A stretch of DNA of 64,000 nt from Williamwhitmania taraxaci (lineage in GTDB: Bacteria; Bacteroidota; Bacteroidia; Bacteroidales; Williamwhitmaniaceae), in the NCBI RefSeq assembly GCF_900096565.1, contig NZ_FMYP01000011.1, positions 1 through 64,000 on the forward strand, given 5' to 3'. Shown here piece by piece: positions 43,549 to 52,745 of the stretch (the stretch's first letter is position 1; every line of letters begins with the position of its first letter). Both the position numbers and the translations under genes were made by a program. A model generated the notes under the pieces. The model searched no databases. It saw nothing but the letters and a program-made list of their open reading frames with translations, and was not told the origin of the DNA.

Positions 43549-44295
43549 ATGAAACTACTTAATGGTAAAACTGCCCTAATTACGGGCGGTGCAAGAGGAA
43601 TTGGAAAAGCAATTTCACTGAAATTTGCAGAACAAGGTGCTAATATTGCCTTCACCGACCTTGTAGAAGATGAAAACTTTCAAAACACGGAAAAGGAATT
43701 ACGAGCCTTTGGAGTAAAAGTTAAGGGTTTCGTATCCGATGCTTCTAAGTTTGAAGATTCCCAAAAGCTAGTGGATGGTGTGGTTAAGGAATTTGGCTCA
43801 ATAGAGATACTTGTAAATAATGCAGGTATTACTAGAGACACATTACTGCTTCGAATGACTGAAGAGCAATGGGATTTGGTAATAAATGTGAATCTTAAGT
43901 CTGTATTCAACCTAACTAAGGCTGTGCAGGGCATCATGCTGAAGAAAAAAAATGGATCGATTATCAATATGAGTTCGGTCGTTGGTTTATCTGGGAATGC
44001 CGGTCAAGCAAACTATTCTGCTTCCAAAGCAGGTATTATTGGCTTTACAAAGTCAATCGCCAAAGAATTAGGCTCCAGAAATATACGTTGTAATGCAATT
44101 GCTCCTGGCTTTATCATAACTGAAATGACTCATAAATTGCCAGAAGATGTTCGAAATGAGTGGGTTAGTAAGATTCCTTTGAGGAGAGGAGGAACTCCTG
44201 AAGATGTTGCTAATGTTTGCGTTTTCCTTGGATCGGAATTGTCTAGTTACGTTACAGGACAAGTTATTCCTGTTTGCGGCGGCATGCAAGATTAA
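43549..44295 (+). CDS. fabG: 3-oxoacyl-ACP reductase FabG
   Basis: A 248-residue SDR of FabG type with TGGARGIGKA, NNAGITRD, the catalytic Ser in NMSSVVG, NYSASKAG (Tyr and Lys) and the C-terminal VIPVCGGM seen in FabG. It reduces 3-oxoacyl-ACP with NADPH in fatty-acid synthesis. It is monocistronic here, away from other fab genes. It is followed by a terminator. Confidence 0.93.
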   Translation: MKLLNGKTALITGGARGIGKAISLKFAEQGANIAFTDLVEDENFQNTEKELRAFGVKVKGFVSDASKFEDSQKLVDGVVKEFGSIEILVNNAGITRDTLLLRMTEEQWDLVINVNLKSVFNLTKAVQGIMLKKKNGSIINMSSVVGLSGNAGQANYSASKAGIIGFTKSIAKELGSRNIRCNAIAPGFIITEMTHKLPEDVRNEWVSKIPLRRGGTPEDVANVCVFLGSELSSYVTGQVIPVCGGMQD

Positions 44296-44317
44296 CTAAA
44301 CATCGTATTATAATAGG

Positions 44318-44349
44318 TAGAGCCATCCCTTGGGTGGCTCTATTTTTTT
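44318..44349 (+). terminator. Terminator after fabG
   Basis: TAGAGCCA and TGGCTCTA, plus CCC/GGG across a bulged T, form a stem with a 2-nt loop, followed by a T-run. Confidence 0.85.
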
Positions 44350-44391
44350 GGCATGAAAGTTGTATTTTTTAGAACATAAAAAATAGCACTT

Positions 44392-45381
44392 ATGATACGT
44401 AATCGCATTATAATACTACTGGGATTAGCATCCATATTAAGTGGCTGCAGCTATCAAACCTATATTTCTATTGAGACATTAGAGCCCCCTATGTCTTACT
44501 ATTTAAATCCCACTAACCCCATTACTGTAAACTACAATTACTCGCCAAGTAATCGCTTGCCGAAAATTCTTGGAAATAGGAATGATATCGATAGCCTTGC
44601 CTCAGACTTTGCTGCTTCTGCAATTACCTCGTCTATAAAGCAAAATTCATTGTATCCTCAAACGAATGTGGTTATAACTCAATTACAAGTCGATGATAGT
44701 CGAGCTGATAAGAATTTCGTTCTCTCAGAAAGTGAATTATTTAAGGTAGTCCAAAAAACAAAGGGAGAGGTGATTCTTTCGTTGGATTACTTCTCGCTTA
44801 GTCCTGAAATTACAGCGTTCCCTTCATCTGCAGGTGGTTATGCCTCCATTCTTGAGGTGGATGCAGTAGGAGCGTGGCGTGCATACTCAACCGAATCGAA
44901 GCAAGTTGTTGGGGAATATTTTTTTAAACAAGTTTATAATTGGGATGGAAGCGGTGGATCTAAACAACTTGCTATAAATAGCCTTCCAAACTTAAATGAA
45001 GTTGCCTCATGGGTCGGATCGGAATGTGGAACTACTAGTGCAAAAGCTTTCGCCCCTTTTTGGAATACGGTATATAGGAGCATTTTTGTCGGAGTTGATG
45101 CCAAGTGGGTTCAAGCCAAGAATTATGCTAAGATTGGCGATTGGGAAAATGCCGTTAAGATATGGAGTTGGCAGGTAGGTGGAAGTAAAACTCCTAAACT
45201 CAAATGGCAAGCGGCATATAATCTGGCTGTTGCCAGCGAAGTCCAGAACGACTTAATGCTCGCAATAAGTTGGCTCGATGTAGCCGATTCATTAATTCCT
45301 AGCACTTCAGAAGTGTCTAAATACCGCGAAATTATTCAACTGAGGTTGAAGTCACAGAAATTATTAGAATCCTTTAAGTAA
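44392..45381 (+). CDS. DUF6340 family lipoprotein
   Basis: A 329-residue lipoprotein; the signal peptide ends in ILSGC (C19). The N-terminal half resembles DUF6340, Bacteroidales lipoproteins of unknown role. The last about 110 residues form TPR-like helices (KWQAAYNLAVASEVQND, ISWLDVADSLIP). It likely sits on the outer membrane and may join a protein complex. It precedes tRNA-Thr. The family call is moderately sure. Confidence 0.75.
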   Translation: MIRNRIIILLGLASILSGCSYQTYISIETLEPPMSYYLNPTNPITVNYNYSPSNRLPKILGNRNDIDSLASDFAASAITSSIKQNSLYPQTNVVITQLQVDDSRADKNFVLSESELFKVVQKTKGEVILSLDYFSLSPEITAFPSSAGGYASILEVDAVGAWRAYSTESKQVVGEYFFKQVYNWDGSGGSKQLAINSLPNLNEVASWVGSECGTTSAKAFAPFWNTVYRSIFVGVDAKWVQAKNYAKIGDWENAVKIWSWQVGGSKTPKLKWQAAYNLAVASEVQNDLMLAISWLDVADSLIPSTSEVSKYREIIQLRLKSQKLLESFK

Positions 45382-45395
45382 AGGACCCTAACTTC

Positions 45396-45425
45396 TTTGA
45401 AAAGTAATAAAAAGAGTTACTTTTG
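45396..45425 (+). promoter_or_regulatory. Promoter of tRNA-Thr
   Basis: TTTG (45396-45399), an 18-bp spacer and TACTTTTG (45418-45425) form a Bacteroidetes promoter 12 bp before the tRNA. Confidence 0.7.
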
Positions 45426-45437
45426 CGCACGATTTAT

Positions 45438-45509
45438 GCCTCTTTAGCTCAGCGGTAGAGCAGCTGTTTCGTAAACAGCAGGTCGTGGGTTCAAATCCCA
45501 TGAGAGGCT
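45438..45509 (+). tRNA. tRNA-Thr (anticodon CGT)
   Basis: 72-nt cloverleaf: acceptor stem GCCTCTT/GAGAGGC, D arm AGCTCAGCGGTAGAGC, anticodon loop TTCGTAA (anticodon CGT) between GCTGT and ACAGC, T arm GTGGGTTCAAATCCCAT. No CCA is encoded. Confidence 0.95.
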
Positions 45510-45552
45510 CTTTAGTAATTGAGTGGCATTAGCCGCTCTTTTTTTATCTACT

Positions 45553-46797
45553 ATGGTTGCAGAAATAATTACAATTGGTGATGAGATCTTAATAGGTCAA
45601 ACCGTAGATACCAATTCAAACTACATTGCGTCACAACTTAGCTCTGTGGGGATTATTGTACGCCAGATTACTGCGGTTTCGGATGATCCTTACCATATAA
45701 AGGCGGCGCTAGTTAATGCAGAACAAGCGGCTGATGTCATAATAATGACTGGAGGATTAGGTCCAACCAAAGATGATTTAACAATCAAAACACTTTCCGA
45801 TTTCTTTGGAATGCCGTTAGAACTGAATAATGAGGTTCTAAATCATGTTGAGTCTTTGCTCTCTGCACGTGGGGTCGTTATGAACGATTTAAATCGAAAT
45901 CAGGCTTTAGTACCGACAGGAGCAATCGTTCTTCCAAATAAGATTGGAACAGCGTCAGGATTGCTTTTTGAGAGAGGAGCAAGACGATTCTTTTCATTGC
46001 CTGGTGTTCCTTTCGAGATGAAGCATCTCATGAAGGAGCAGGTAATGCCGTTATTGATGCTACAATTAAATGACGTTGTGGTCGTGCATCGTACGGTAAT
46101 GACTATAGGCTTACCGGAATCTACCCTTGCAGAAATGCTTACGGAATGGGAAGATAACCTGCCAGTTCATATTAAATTGGCTTACCTTCCTAGTCCAACA
46201 TCCCTGAAATTACGTCTTTCTGCCCGAGGAAATAGTAGCGAATTGCTAGAATCTGAGATTCAGCATCAAATTACTAAGTTGCAGCAAATCATACCTGATA
46301 ATATTTTTTCATTAGTTGATGAACCGATAGAGGTAGTTGTTGGTAATATATTGTCAAACAATAAATTAACATTGTCGGTTGCAGAAAGTTGTACGGGTGG
46401 GAATATTGCTCATATGGTTACTTCGGTTGAAGGTAGCAGCAGGTATTTTATGGGCGGTGTTATTGCCTATTCTAACACAGCTAAGGTAAAGTTGATTGGA
46501 GTAGATTCTGGTACAATTGAGACCTACGGAGCGGTAAGCGGGGAAGTGGTGTCGGAAATGGCTAAAGGTTGTAGATTGCTTTTTAATACCGATTATGCCA
46601 TTGCTATCTCCGGAATTGCTGGGCCGGGAGGTGGAACCGACGAAAAGCCAGTTGGCACTATTTGGATTGCTATAGCTGGTCCTGAGGGAGTTGTTGCTGA
46701 AAGGCATCGTTTTGGAGATAATCGTGAACGAAATATTATTCGTGCATCTTCTCGTGCCCTAAACATTCTCCGACTCGAACTATTGAAAAAAAAGTAA
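45553..46797 (+). CDS. cinA: Competence/damage-inducible protein CinA (nicotinamide-nucleotide amidase)
   Basis: A 414-residue protein of the CinA family. The N-terminal molybdopterin-binding-like domain (IITIGDEILIGQTVDTN, TGGLGPTKDD) is ADP-ribose/CoA pyrophosphatase-like. The C-terminal NMN deamidase domain has AESCTGG, GGVIAYSN and ISGIAGPGGGT. It recycles NMN to nicotinate mononucleotide. The start at 45553 (MVAEI) is preferred over a Met ten codons upstream that runs close to the tRNA. It precedes the ribosomal protein genes. Confidence 0.95.
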   Translation: MVAEIITIGDEILIGQTVDTNSNYIASQLSSVGIIVRQITAVSDDPYHIKAALVNAEQAADVIIMTGGLGPTKDDLTIKTLSDFFGMPLELNNEVLNHVESLLSARGVVMNDLNRNQALVPTGAIVLPNKIGTASGLLFERGARRFFSLPGVPFEMKHLMKEQVMPLLMLQLNDVVVVHRTVMTIGLPESTLAEMLTEWEDNLPVHIKLAYLPSPTSLKLRLSARGNSSELLESEIQHQITKLQQIIPDNIFSLVDEPIEVVVGNILSNNKLTLSVAESCTGGNIAHMVTSVEGSSRYFMGGVIAYSNTAKVKLIGVDSGTIETYGAVSGEVVSEMAKGCRLLFNTDYAIAISGIAGPGGGTDEKPVGTIWIAIAGPEGVVAERHRFGDNRERNIIRASSRALNILRLELLKKK

Positions 46798-46823
46798 ATT
46801 GAGGCAAAATATCTTTGGTAATA

Positions 46824-46856
46824 TTTGATGGACTGGAATAAAATGCCTTAATTTGC
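46824..46856 (+). promoter_or_regulatory. Promoter of the rpmB-rpmG operon
   Basis: TTTG (46824-46827), a 21-bp spacer and TTAATTTG (46849-46856) fit the pattern with one -7 mismatch. A second -7-like TATCTTTG lies at 46810-46817. Confidence 0.55.
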
Positions 46857-46897
46857 GCTCTGTTTTGGAAAATAAAGTAAGGCTAAAATACTGAACA

Positions 46898-47140
46898 ATG
46901 TCAAAGATTTGTCAGATCACAGGTAGGATACCTAGAGTTGGAAACAATGTTTCTCACTCAAATGTTAAGACTAAGAGGATGTTTAATCCTAATCTCCAGA
47001 AGAAGAAATTCTTCCTTGAGGAGGAAAACCGCTGGGTAGTTCTTAAAGTTTCGGCTGCCGGAATGAGAACTATCAACAAGCTTGGGTTGAAAGAAGCTAT
47101 TAAAAGAGCTCAAAGCATCGGTTTAATTTGCGAATACTAA
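46898..47140 (+). CDS. rpmB: 50S ribosomal protein L28
   Basis: An 80-residue L28 with the family block [18 protein letters not shown] at the N-terminus and [12 protein letters not shown] at the C-terminus. It has only one Cys near the start and no CxxC pairs, so it is the zinc-free form. It begins a compact operon with rpmG, the DUF4295 gene and probably ftsY. Confidence 0.97.
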   Translation: MSKICQITGRIPRVGNNVSHSNVKTKRMFNPNLQKKKFFLEEENRWVVLKVSAAGMRTINKLGLKEAIKRAQSIGLICEY

Positions 47141-47165
47141 GAAACTGTAAAAAAGGCATTTAGCA

Positions 47166-47348
47166 ATGGCAAAGAAAGGTAATCGCGTTCAGGTCATATT
47201 AGAATGCACCGAACATAAGGAAAGTGGAATGCCCGGGACTTCGAGGTACATTACCACTAAGAACAAAAAGAATACTCCTGATAGAATTGAGCGTAAGAAA
47301 TATAACTCAATTCTTAAAAAAGTAACTCTCCACAGGGAAATTAAATAA
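47166..47348 (+). CDS. rpmG: 50S ribosomal protein L33
   Basis: A 60-residue L33 with [14 protein letters not shown] and [17 protein letters not shown]. It lacks the CxxC zinc ribbon (the C-minus form). It follows rpmB by 25 bp and precedes the DUF4295 gene by 9 bp. Confidence 0.97.
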   Translation: MAKKGNRVQVILECTEHKESGMPGTSRYITTKNKKNTPDRIERKKYNSILKKVTLHREIK

Positions 47349-47357
47349 GTTTGAGCC

Positions 47358-47513
47358 ATGGCAAAGAAAGTAGTAGCATCGTTGCAAAAAGGCGCTGGTA
47401 AAAACTATACCAAATGCCTTAAACTGGTAAAGTCTGAGAAGACTGACGCCTACGTTTTTAAAGAAGAAATGATCCTAAATGCTGAAGTGAAAGACTTCTT
47501 CAGCAAGAAATAA
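47358..47513 (+). CDS. DUF4295 family small basic protein
   Basis: A 51-residue Lys-rich protein starting MAKKVVASLQKGAGK and ending VKDFFSKK. DUF4295 is a Bacteroidetes family found next to rpmG, so it is probably ribosome-associated. The position between L33 and ftsY is the conserved one. Its role is unknown. Confidence 0.93.
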   Translation: MAKKVVASLQKGAGKNYTKCLKLVKSEKTDAYVFKEEMILNAEVKDFFSKK

Positions 47514-47535
47514 AACGTTTTGTTTTAAAACAAAG

Positions 47536-47560
47536 AAAGCTTCTGTTAAGGAAGCTTTTT
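47536..47560 (+). terminator. Terminator after the DUF4295 gene
   Basis: AAAGCTTC and GAAGCTTT form a perfect 8-bp stem with a 7-nt loop and Ts following. Partial readthrough into ftsY is possible. Confidence 0.8.
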
Positions 47561-47590
47561 TGTTATAATCATATTCCTAATTGAGTTATC

Positions 47591-48535
47591 ATGGGTTTTT
47601 TTGATATTTTCTCGGGAAAATCGGAGTCATTAGACAAAGGACTCGAAAAAACGAAGGAGAGTGTTCTTCTGAAACTTTCTCGTGTTGTTGCTGGTCGGTC
47701 TAAGGTTGATGACGATGTGCTCGATGACCTAGAGGAGATGTTGGTTACCTCTGATGTAGGGGTGGAGACCACGCTAAAAATTATTGGTCGGATCCAAGAT
47801 AGAGTAGCAAAAGAGAAATACCTTAATACTGCTGAACTCAACGGTATCCTGCGTGAGGAGATATCCTTCTTACTTGAGGAGAGCCATGCGAATAATGACT
47901 ATACGGAAGCGAATTCGCTTGGTGAGCCTTATGTTATTATGGTTGTTGGGGTAAATGGAGTGGGAAAAACTACAACCATAGGGAAACTCGCAAACATGTT
48001 TGCCAAGGCTGGAAAAAAGGTCATAATTGGTGCCGGAGATACCTTTAGGGCTGCTGCTGTGGACCAACTTGTTGTCTGGGCCGAAAGAGCGAATGTGGAA
48101 ATTGTGAAGCAGCAAATGGGCTCTGATCCCGCCTCGGTTGCTTTTGATACCTTGGCTTCTGCAAAGACAAAAAATGCGGATATCGTTATTATTGATACCG
48201 CAGGGCGACTCCACAATAAGATTGCCTTGATGAACGAGCTTACCAAGATCAAAACCGTGATGAAGAAAGTGATCCCAACTGCGCCTCATGAGGTTTTGCT
48301 CGTTCTTGATGGATCTACTGGGCAGAATGCTTTTGAACAGGCCAAACAATTCACCTTAGCCACGGAGGTTACGGCATTAGCCATTACAAAACTCGACGGA
48401 ACCGCAAAAGGTGGAGTAGTAATTGGTATCTCAGACCAATTCAAGATTCCGGTAAGGTATATTGGACTTGGTGAAGGAATTGATGATTTGCAGTTATTTG
48501 ATAGAAAGGCTTTTGTCGATACACTTTTCAAGTAA
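47591..48535 (+). CDS. ftsY: Signal recognition particle receptor FtsY
   Basis: A 314-residue SRP GTPase receptor with a short N-terminal A region and the NG domain. Motifs are GVNGVGKTTTIGKLA (G1), DTFRAAAVDQL, DTAGRLHNK and TKLDGTAKGG. It docks SRP-ribosome complexes at the membrane. Its place between the ribosomal protein genes and rimO is typical of Bacteroidetes. Confidence 0.97.
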   Translation: MGFFDIFSGKSESLDKGLEKTKESVLLKLSRVVAGRSKVDDDVLDDLEEMLVTSDVGVETTLKIIGRIQDRVAKEKYLNTAELNGILREEISFLLEESHANNDYTEANSLGEPYVIMVVGVNGVGKTTTIGKLANMFAKAGKKVIIGAGDTFRAAAVDQLVVWAERANVEIVKQQMGSDPASVAFDTLASAKTKNADIVIIDTAGRLHNKIALMNELTKIKTVMKKVIPTAPHEVLLVLDGSTGQNAFEQAKQFTLATEVTALAITKLDGTAKGGVVIGISDQFKIPVRYIGLGEGIDDLQLFDRKAFVDTLFK

Positions 48536-48626
48536 ACCACTTGTTTTGCAAATATCATCTTGGTAATGGGTTTACGCAATTGCGTTTAAACCCATACTGT
48601 TTTTAATCTAGTATAGCATCTTTGTT

Positions 48627-49937
48627 ATGGGAAGTAAGAGTAAAACTGTAAATGTAGTTACACTAGGGTGTTCTAAAAATATTGTTGATTCAGAGCAGGT
48701 TATGCGCCAGCTTACTAGTTCTGGTTTTTCGGTTGTTCATAATTCTGATGATCTTTCTAAATCGAATATTGTTCTTATAAATACCTGTGGTTTTATTGGC
48801 GATGCCAAGGAAGAATCAATTGAAATGATCCTGAAGTTTGCTGAGGCAAAGAAAAGTGGTCAAATCGATAAAATTTTTGTTTTTGGTTGCCTTTCCCAGC
48901 GCTACAGAGAGGAACTCTCAGCAGAGATGCCCGAGATTGACGGTTTCTTTGGTGTAAACGAACTGAAAACGGTAGTAAAGGTAATCGGTGCCGAGTATAG
49001 GCAGCAACTGCTAAATGAGCGGGAATTAACAACACCAGATCATTATGCCTACCTTAAAATATCTGAGGGCTGTTCATGGGGCTGTTCTTACTGCGCCATT
49101 CCCCTGATTCGAGGGAAGCATGTTTCCCGTCGCATGGAAGATTTGGTGGTAGAGGCCCAACTATTGGCAAAAAAGGGGGTGAGAGAGTTGATTGTTATTG
49201 CCCAGGATTCGACATACTACGGACAAGATATTTACGGCAAAAGAAGAATTTCTGAATTGCTCACCGAACTCTCATCGATTGATGGAATTGAATGGATACG
49301 GCTTCACTATGCATTCCCATCTCAGTTTCCAGAAGAGTTAATTGAAACTATTGCAAATAACCCTAAGATTTGTAATTATTTGGATATTCCCTTTCAACAT
49401 ATTAGCGATACAGTGCTGCTAAATATGAGACGTGGAATTTCTATGGAAGAGACCTATACGCTTATCGAAAAATTGCGAAAGGGTATTCCAAATTTAGCGC
49501 TTAGAACCACACTTCTGGTTGGTCATCCGGGTGAGGGGATCGATGAGTTTGACGAGTTATGTCGTTTTGTGACTAAAGTGAAATTTGACCGTCTCGGCGT
49601 TTTTCCTTACTCAGAAGAGGAGGGAACTTATGGTGCAAAAAGTTTTCAAGACACTATTCCGTTGGAAGAGAAGCTTCGTAGAGCAGGGGAAATAATGAAA
49701 TTGCAGCAAAACATTGCAGAGGAACTTAATCGCCAAAAAATAGGGTCAGTAATTCGAGTGATTATTGACCAAGAAGAAGCTGATTTCTATATTGGCCGGA
49801 CCGAGCATGATTCACCGGAAGTGGATGGTGAGGTAATGGTTAAAAAAGGTGATTTTAGTTTGATTTGTGGTGAGTTCTATAACGTAAAGATTATGGATTC
49901 AATCGATTATGATTTAATAGGAGATGTTATTCTCTAG
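48627..49937 (+). CDS. rimO: Ribosomal protein S12 methylthiotransferase RimO
   Basis: A 436-residue radical-SAM enzyme with an N-terminal UPF0004 domain (TLGCSKNIVDSE, VLINTCGF, FGCLSQR), the radical-SAM CSWGCSYCAIP cluster motif and a C-terminal TRAM domain. It methylthiolates the Asp at position 88 (E. coli numbering) of S12. It follows ftsY by 91 bp. A strong bidirectional terminator follows. Confidence 0.96.
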   Translation: MGSKSKTVNVVTLGCSKNIVDSEQVMRQLTSSGFSVVHNSDDLSKSNIVLINTCGFIGDAKEESIEMILKFAEAKKSGQIDKIFVFGCLSQRYREELSAEMPEIDGFFGVNELKTVVKVIGAEYRQQLLNERELTTPDHYAYLKISEGCSWGCSYCAIPLIRGKHVSRRMEDLVVEAQLLAKKGVRELIVIAQDSTYYGQDIYGKRRISELLTELSSIDGIEWIRLHYAFPSQFPEELIETIANNPKICNYLDIPFQHISDTVLLNMRRGISMEETYTLIEKLRKGIPNLALRTTLLVGHPGEGIDEFDELCRFVTKVKFDRLGVFPYSEEEGTYGAKSFQDTIPLEEKLRRAGEIMKLQQNIAEELNRQKIGSVIRVIIDQEEADFYIGRTEHDSPEVDGEVMVKKGDFSLICGEFYNVKIMDSIDYDLIGDVIL

Positions 49938-49945
49938 TTATCAAA

Positions 49946-49975
49946 AAAAAGGCGGTTTCTGAAAACCGCCTTTTT
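49946..49975. terminator. Bidirectional terminator between rimO and clpC
   Basis: A-run plus GGCGGTTT and AAACCGCC plus T-run form a perfect stem serving both convergent genes. Confidence 0.9.
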
Positions 49976-49984
49976 CTATCCTAT

Positions 49985-52510
49985 TTAGTCATTTTGATCA
50001 TCGCTATCGGCAACTCCATTTTTGGCAACTTTTATATTTAAATCTTCCTTGCCTTTTGTGAAACCAACTGAGATTACTGTGCCTTGAGCAATGGATCCCT
50101 TTATAATAACTTCGGCCAATGGATCTTCCAAATACTTTTGGATTGCACGCTTTAGAGGTCTTGCTCCAAATTGCACATCGTAGCCTTTTTCCACGATAAA
50201 ATCCTTCGCTGCTAGGCTAATCTTTATAACGAAGCCTAAACCTGCAACACGATCAATTAGACCTTTAAGTTCAAGATCAATAATCTTATGTAACTCTTTG
50301 CGCTCAAGCTGGTTGAACATAATGATATCATCGATACGATTCAGAAATTCGGGAGCGAAGGTTCTCTTCAACGCTTTTTGAACTAGGCTTTTAGAGTATT
50401 CTCCAGTTCCCTGATCCTTGGCTTGTGTCGAAAATCCAACACTTTGGCCAAATTCCTTTAAATCGCGACTACCAATATTGGAGGTCATTATTACGATGGT
50501 ATTTTTAAAGTCAACCTTTCTGCCTAAACTATCTGTAAGAATACCTTCGTCCAGAACCTGCAAAAGAATATGAAAAACGTCGGGATGTGCTTTCTCTATT
50601 TCATCAAGGAGAACAACGGAGTATGGTTTTCTTCTCACTTTTTCTGTAAGCTGTCCACCTTCCTCATAACCAATGTATCCGGGAGGGGCTCCGACTAAGC
50701 GCGATACAGAAAATTTCTCCATATATTCGCTCATATCAACCCGAATTAGATTATCGGTAGTATCGAACAAGTATTTCGCTAATACCTTAGCCAGTTGTGT
50801 CTTTCCAACGCCGGTAGGTCCTAAGAAAACAAACGTTCCTATGGGTTTTAGCGGATCTTTAAGCCCTGCCCGGTTGCGTTGAATAGACTTAACGATTTTA
50901 TCAATGGCATTGTCTTGCCCAATTACCTTTGTTTTAAGCTCGTCGGCCATTTTTAGTAGTCGTTCGCCTTCGGCCTGTGCAATTCGTTGAACAGGTACAC
51001 CGGTCATCATGGCAACTACTTCAGCAACCTTTTCAGCATCAACGGTTTCTCTGTTTTGAGTTAGATCTTTCTCCCACTTTTTTTGCTCCTGATCGAGTAG
51101 TTCAGTAAACTGCCGCTCTCTATCTCTAAAGGACGCAGCCATTTCGAAGTTCTGATTTTTAACTGCTTTTAGTTTTTCATTTCGAGTCTCCTCAATTTGC
51201 TTCTCAAGAAGAAGAACCCTTTCAGGAACTTTTATATTGGCAATATGCACTCGTGAACCAGCTTCATCTAAGGCGTCAATTGCTTTATCTGGGAGATGTC
51301 TATCTGATATGTATCGCTGGGTGAGCTTAACGCAGGCATCAATAGCATCAGGTGTATATATGACGTTGTGGTGATCCTCATATCGCTCCTTAATGTTGTT
51401 GAGTATTTCGTATGTTTCCTCCGGCGAGGTTGGTTCAACCATAACCTTCTGAAAACGACGTTCTAGGGCTCCATCTTTTTCGATGTGTTCTCGGTATTCA
51501 TCGAGTGTTGTGGCTCCAATACACTGAATTTCGCCACGAGCAAGTGCTGGTTTAAGCATATTTGCTGCATCCAACGATCCTGTTGCACCTCCTGCTCCAA
51601 CAATTGTGTGTATCTCATCAATAAATAGAATAACGTTATTGGTCTTGGCGAGTTCATTGAGGATTGCCTTCATCCGCTCCTCAAACTGCCCGCGATACTT
51701 TGTTCCGGCAACAATTGCGGCTAAGTCTAACGCAACCACACGCTTATTGAAAAGCACCCGCGATACTTTTTTCTTCGTAATCCGAAGAGCTAAACCTTCG
51801 GCAATTGCTGATTTACCAACGCCGGGTTCACCTATTAATATTGGATTGTTCTTCTTTCTCCGACTAAGGATTTGCGCAATTCGTTCAATCTCCTTTTCAC
51901 GTCCAATAATTGGATCAAGCCGATTCTCTTCAGCTGCTTTGGTAAGATCTATTCCGAAATTATCGAGGACCGGCGTATCCGAGTTTGGCCGCGAACCAGG
52001 CTGTGGATTGCTTTTGGGTATACCAAACTGTTCTTTTTCATCGTCATCGTCGGAGTAATCGGCACGGGATTGCACTTGACTTCCTTCCATTTTATTGCGA
52101 ATGGCATAGTAATCAATATTTGAATCACCAAGAACTTGAGCAACAAGGCTTCCTTCATCCTTAAGTATGGCCAGTAGGAGATGAGCTGATGTGATAGTTT
52201 CACTTTTAAGCGAGCGTGCCTCCAGAAAAACTAACTTTAGGGCTCTTTCTGCAGATTTATACAGGTTAAGATTATCTAGTTCCGATAAATCCACGATTGC
52301 ATCGGTTCTAACTCTATCCTCGACTTGCTGCTTTAGGTTAGGCAAATCGGCACCCAATGACTTGAGTATATCCACTGCCATTCCTTCTCCCTCACGCAAA
52401 ATGCCAAGAAATAGATGCTCTGTACCAATTGACGGATTTCCAAGTCGGATAGCTTCTTCTTTGCTATAACTTAAAATATCCTTAATTCTTTTTGAAAAAT
52501 TAGAGTCCAT
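49985..52510 (-). CDS. clpC: ATP-dependent Clp protease ATP-binding subunit ClpC
   Basis: An 841-residue ClpC-type HSP100. Two Clp_N repeats come first, then AAA1 with Walker A GEPGVGKSA and Walker B LFIDEIH. A middle region follows with a UVR-like segment (KNQNFEMAASFRDRE), then AAA2 with GPTGVGKTQ, and a C-terminal D2-small domain. It unfolds substrates for ClpP. The ATG at 52510 (MDSNFSKR) is preferred over an upstream frame with a non-conserved leader. It is divergent from gyrA. Confidence 0.95.
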   Translation of the reverse strand: MDSNFSKRIKDILSYSKEEAIRLGNPSIGTEHLFLGILREGEGMAVDILKSLGADLPNLKQQVEDRVRTDAIVDLSELDNLNLYKSAERALKLVFLEARSLKSETITSAHLLLAILKDEGSLVAQVLGDSNIDYYAIRNKMEGSQVQSRADYSDDDDEKEQFGIPKSNPQPGSRPNSDTPVLDNFGIDLTKAAEENRLDPIIGREKEIERIAQILSRRKKNNPILIGEPGVGKSAIAEGLALRITKKKVSRVLFNKRVVALDLAAIVAGTKYRGQFEERMKAILNELAKTNNVILFIDEIHTIVGAGGATGSLDAANMLKPALARGEIQCIGATTLDEYREHIEKDGALERRFQKVMVEPTSPEETYEILNNIKERYEDHHNVIYTPDAIDACVKLTQRYISDRHLPDKAIDALDEAGSRVHIANIKVPERVLLLEKQIEETRNEKLKAVKNQNFEMAASFRDRERQFTELLDQEQKKWEKDLTQNRETVDAEKVAEVVAMMTGVPVQRIAQAEGERLLKMADELKTKVIGQDNAIDKIVKSIQRNRAGLKDPLKPIGTFVFLGPTGVGKTQLAKVLAKYLFDTTDNLIRVDMSEYMEKFSVSRLVGAPPGYIGYEEGGQLTEKVRRKPYSVVLLDEIEKAHPDVFHILLQVLDEGILTDSLGRKVDFKNTIVIMTSNIGSRDLKEFGQSVGFSTQAKDQGTGEYSKSLVQKALKRTFAPEFLNRIDDIIMFNQLERKELHKIIDLELKGLIDRVAGLGFVIKISLAAKDFIVEKGYDVQFGARPLKRAIQKYLEDPLAEVIIKGSIAQGTVISVGFTKGKEDLNIKVAKNGVADSDDQND

Positions 52511-52705
52511 ATTATACTCCGATTGTTGAAAATTTCTACTAAAGTAATACAATAAACCCAAAATGTGATGGGATGTTTATGAAAAATGTGATAGAATTTT
52601 GAAAAGAACCGTTTTTGTATCGTGCCTTTCCAACTATTGAACACTAAGGTAAAAAATGTTAATAAATTAGGGTGATTAAGTGTCGCTATATCCATAAAAA
52701 ATAAG

Positions 52706-52724
52706 TATTTTAGCACGCTAAAAT
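52706..52724 (+). promoter_or_regulatory. Palindrome overlapping the likely gyrA -7 box
   Basis: ATTTTAGC-AC-GCTAAAAT (52707-52724) is a perfect 8-bp dyad. TATTTTAG (52706-52713) is a near -7 box, so the dyad would cover the transcription start of gyrA. It could be an operator or a supercoiling-sensitive site. Confidence 0.45.
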
Positions 52725-52745
52725 GAAAAGAGAAACCATCAGATT

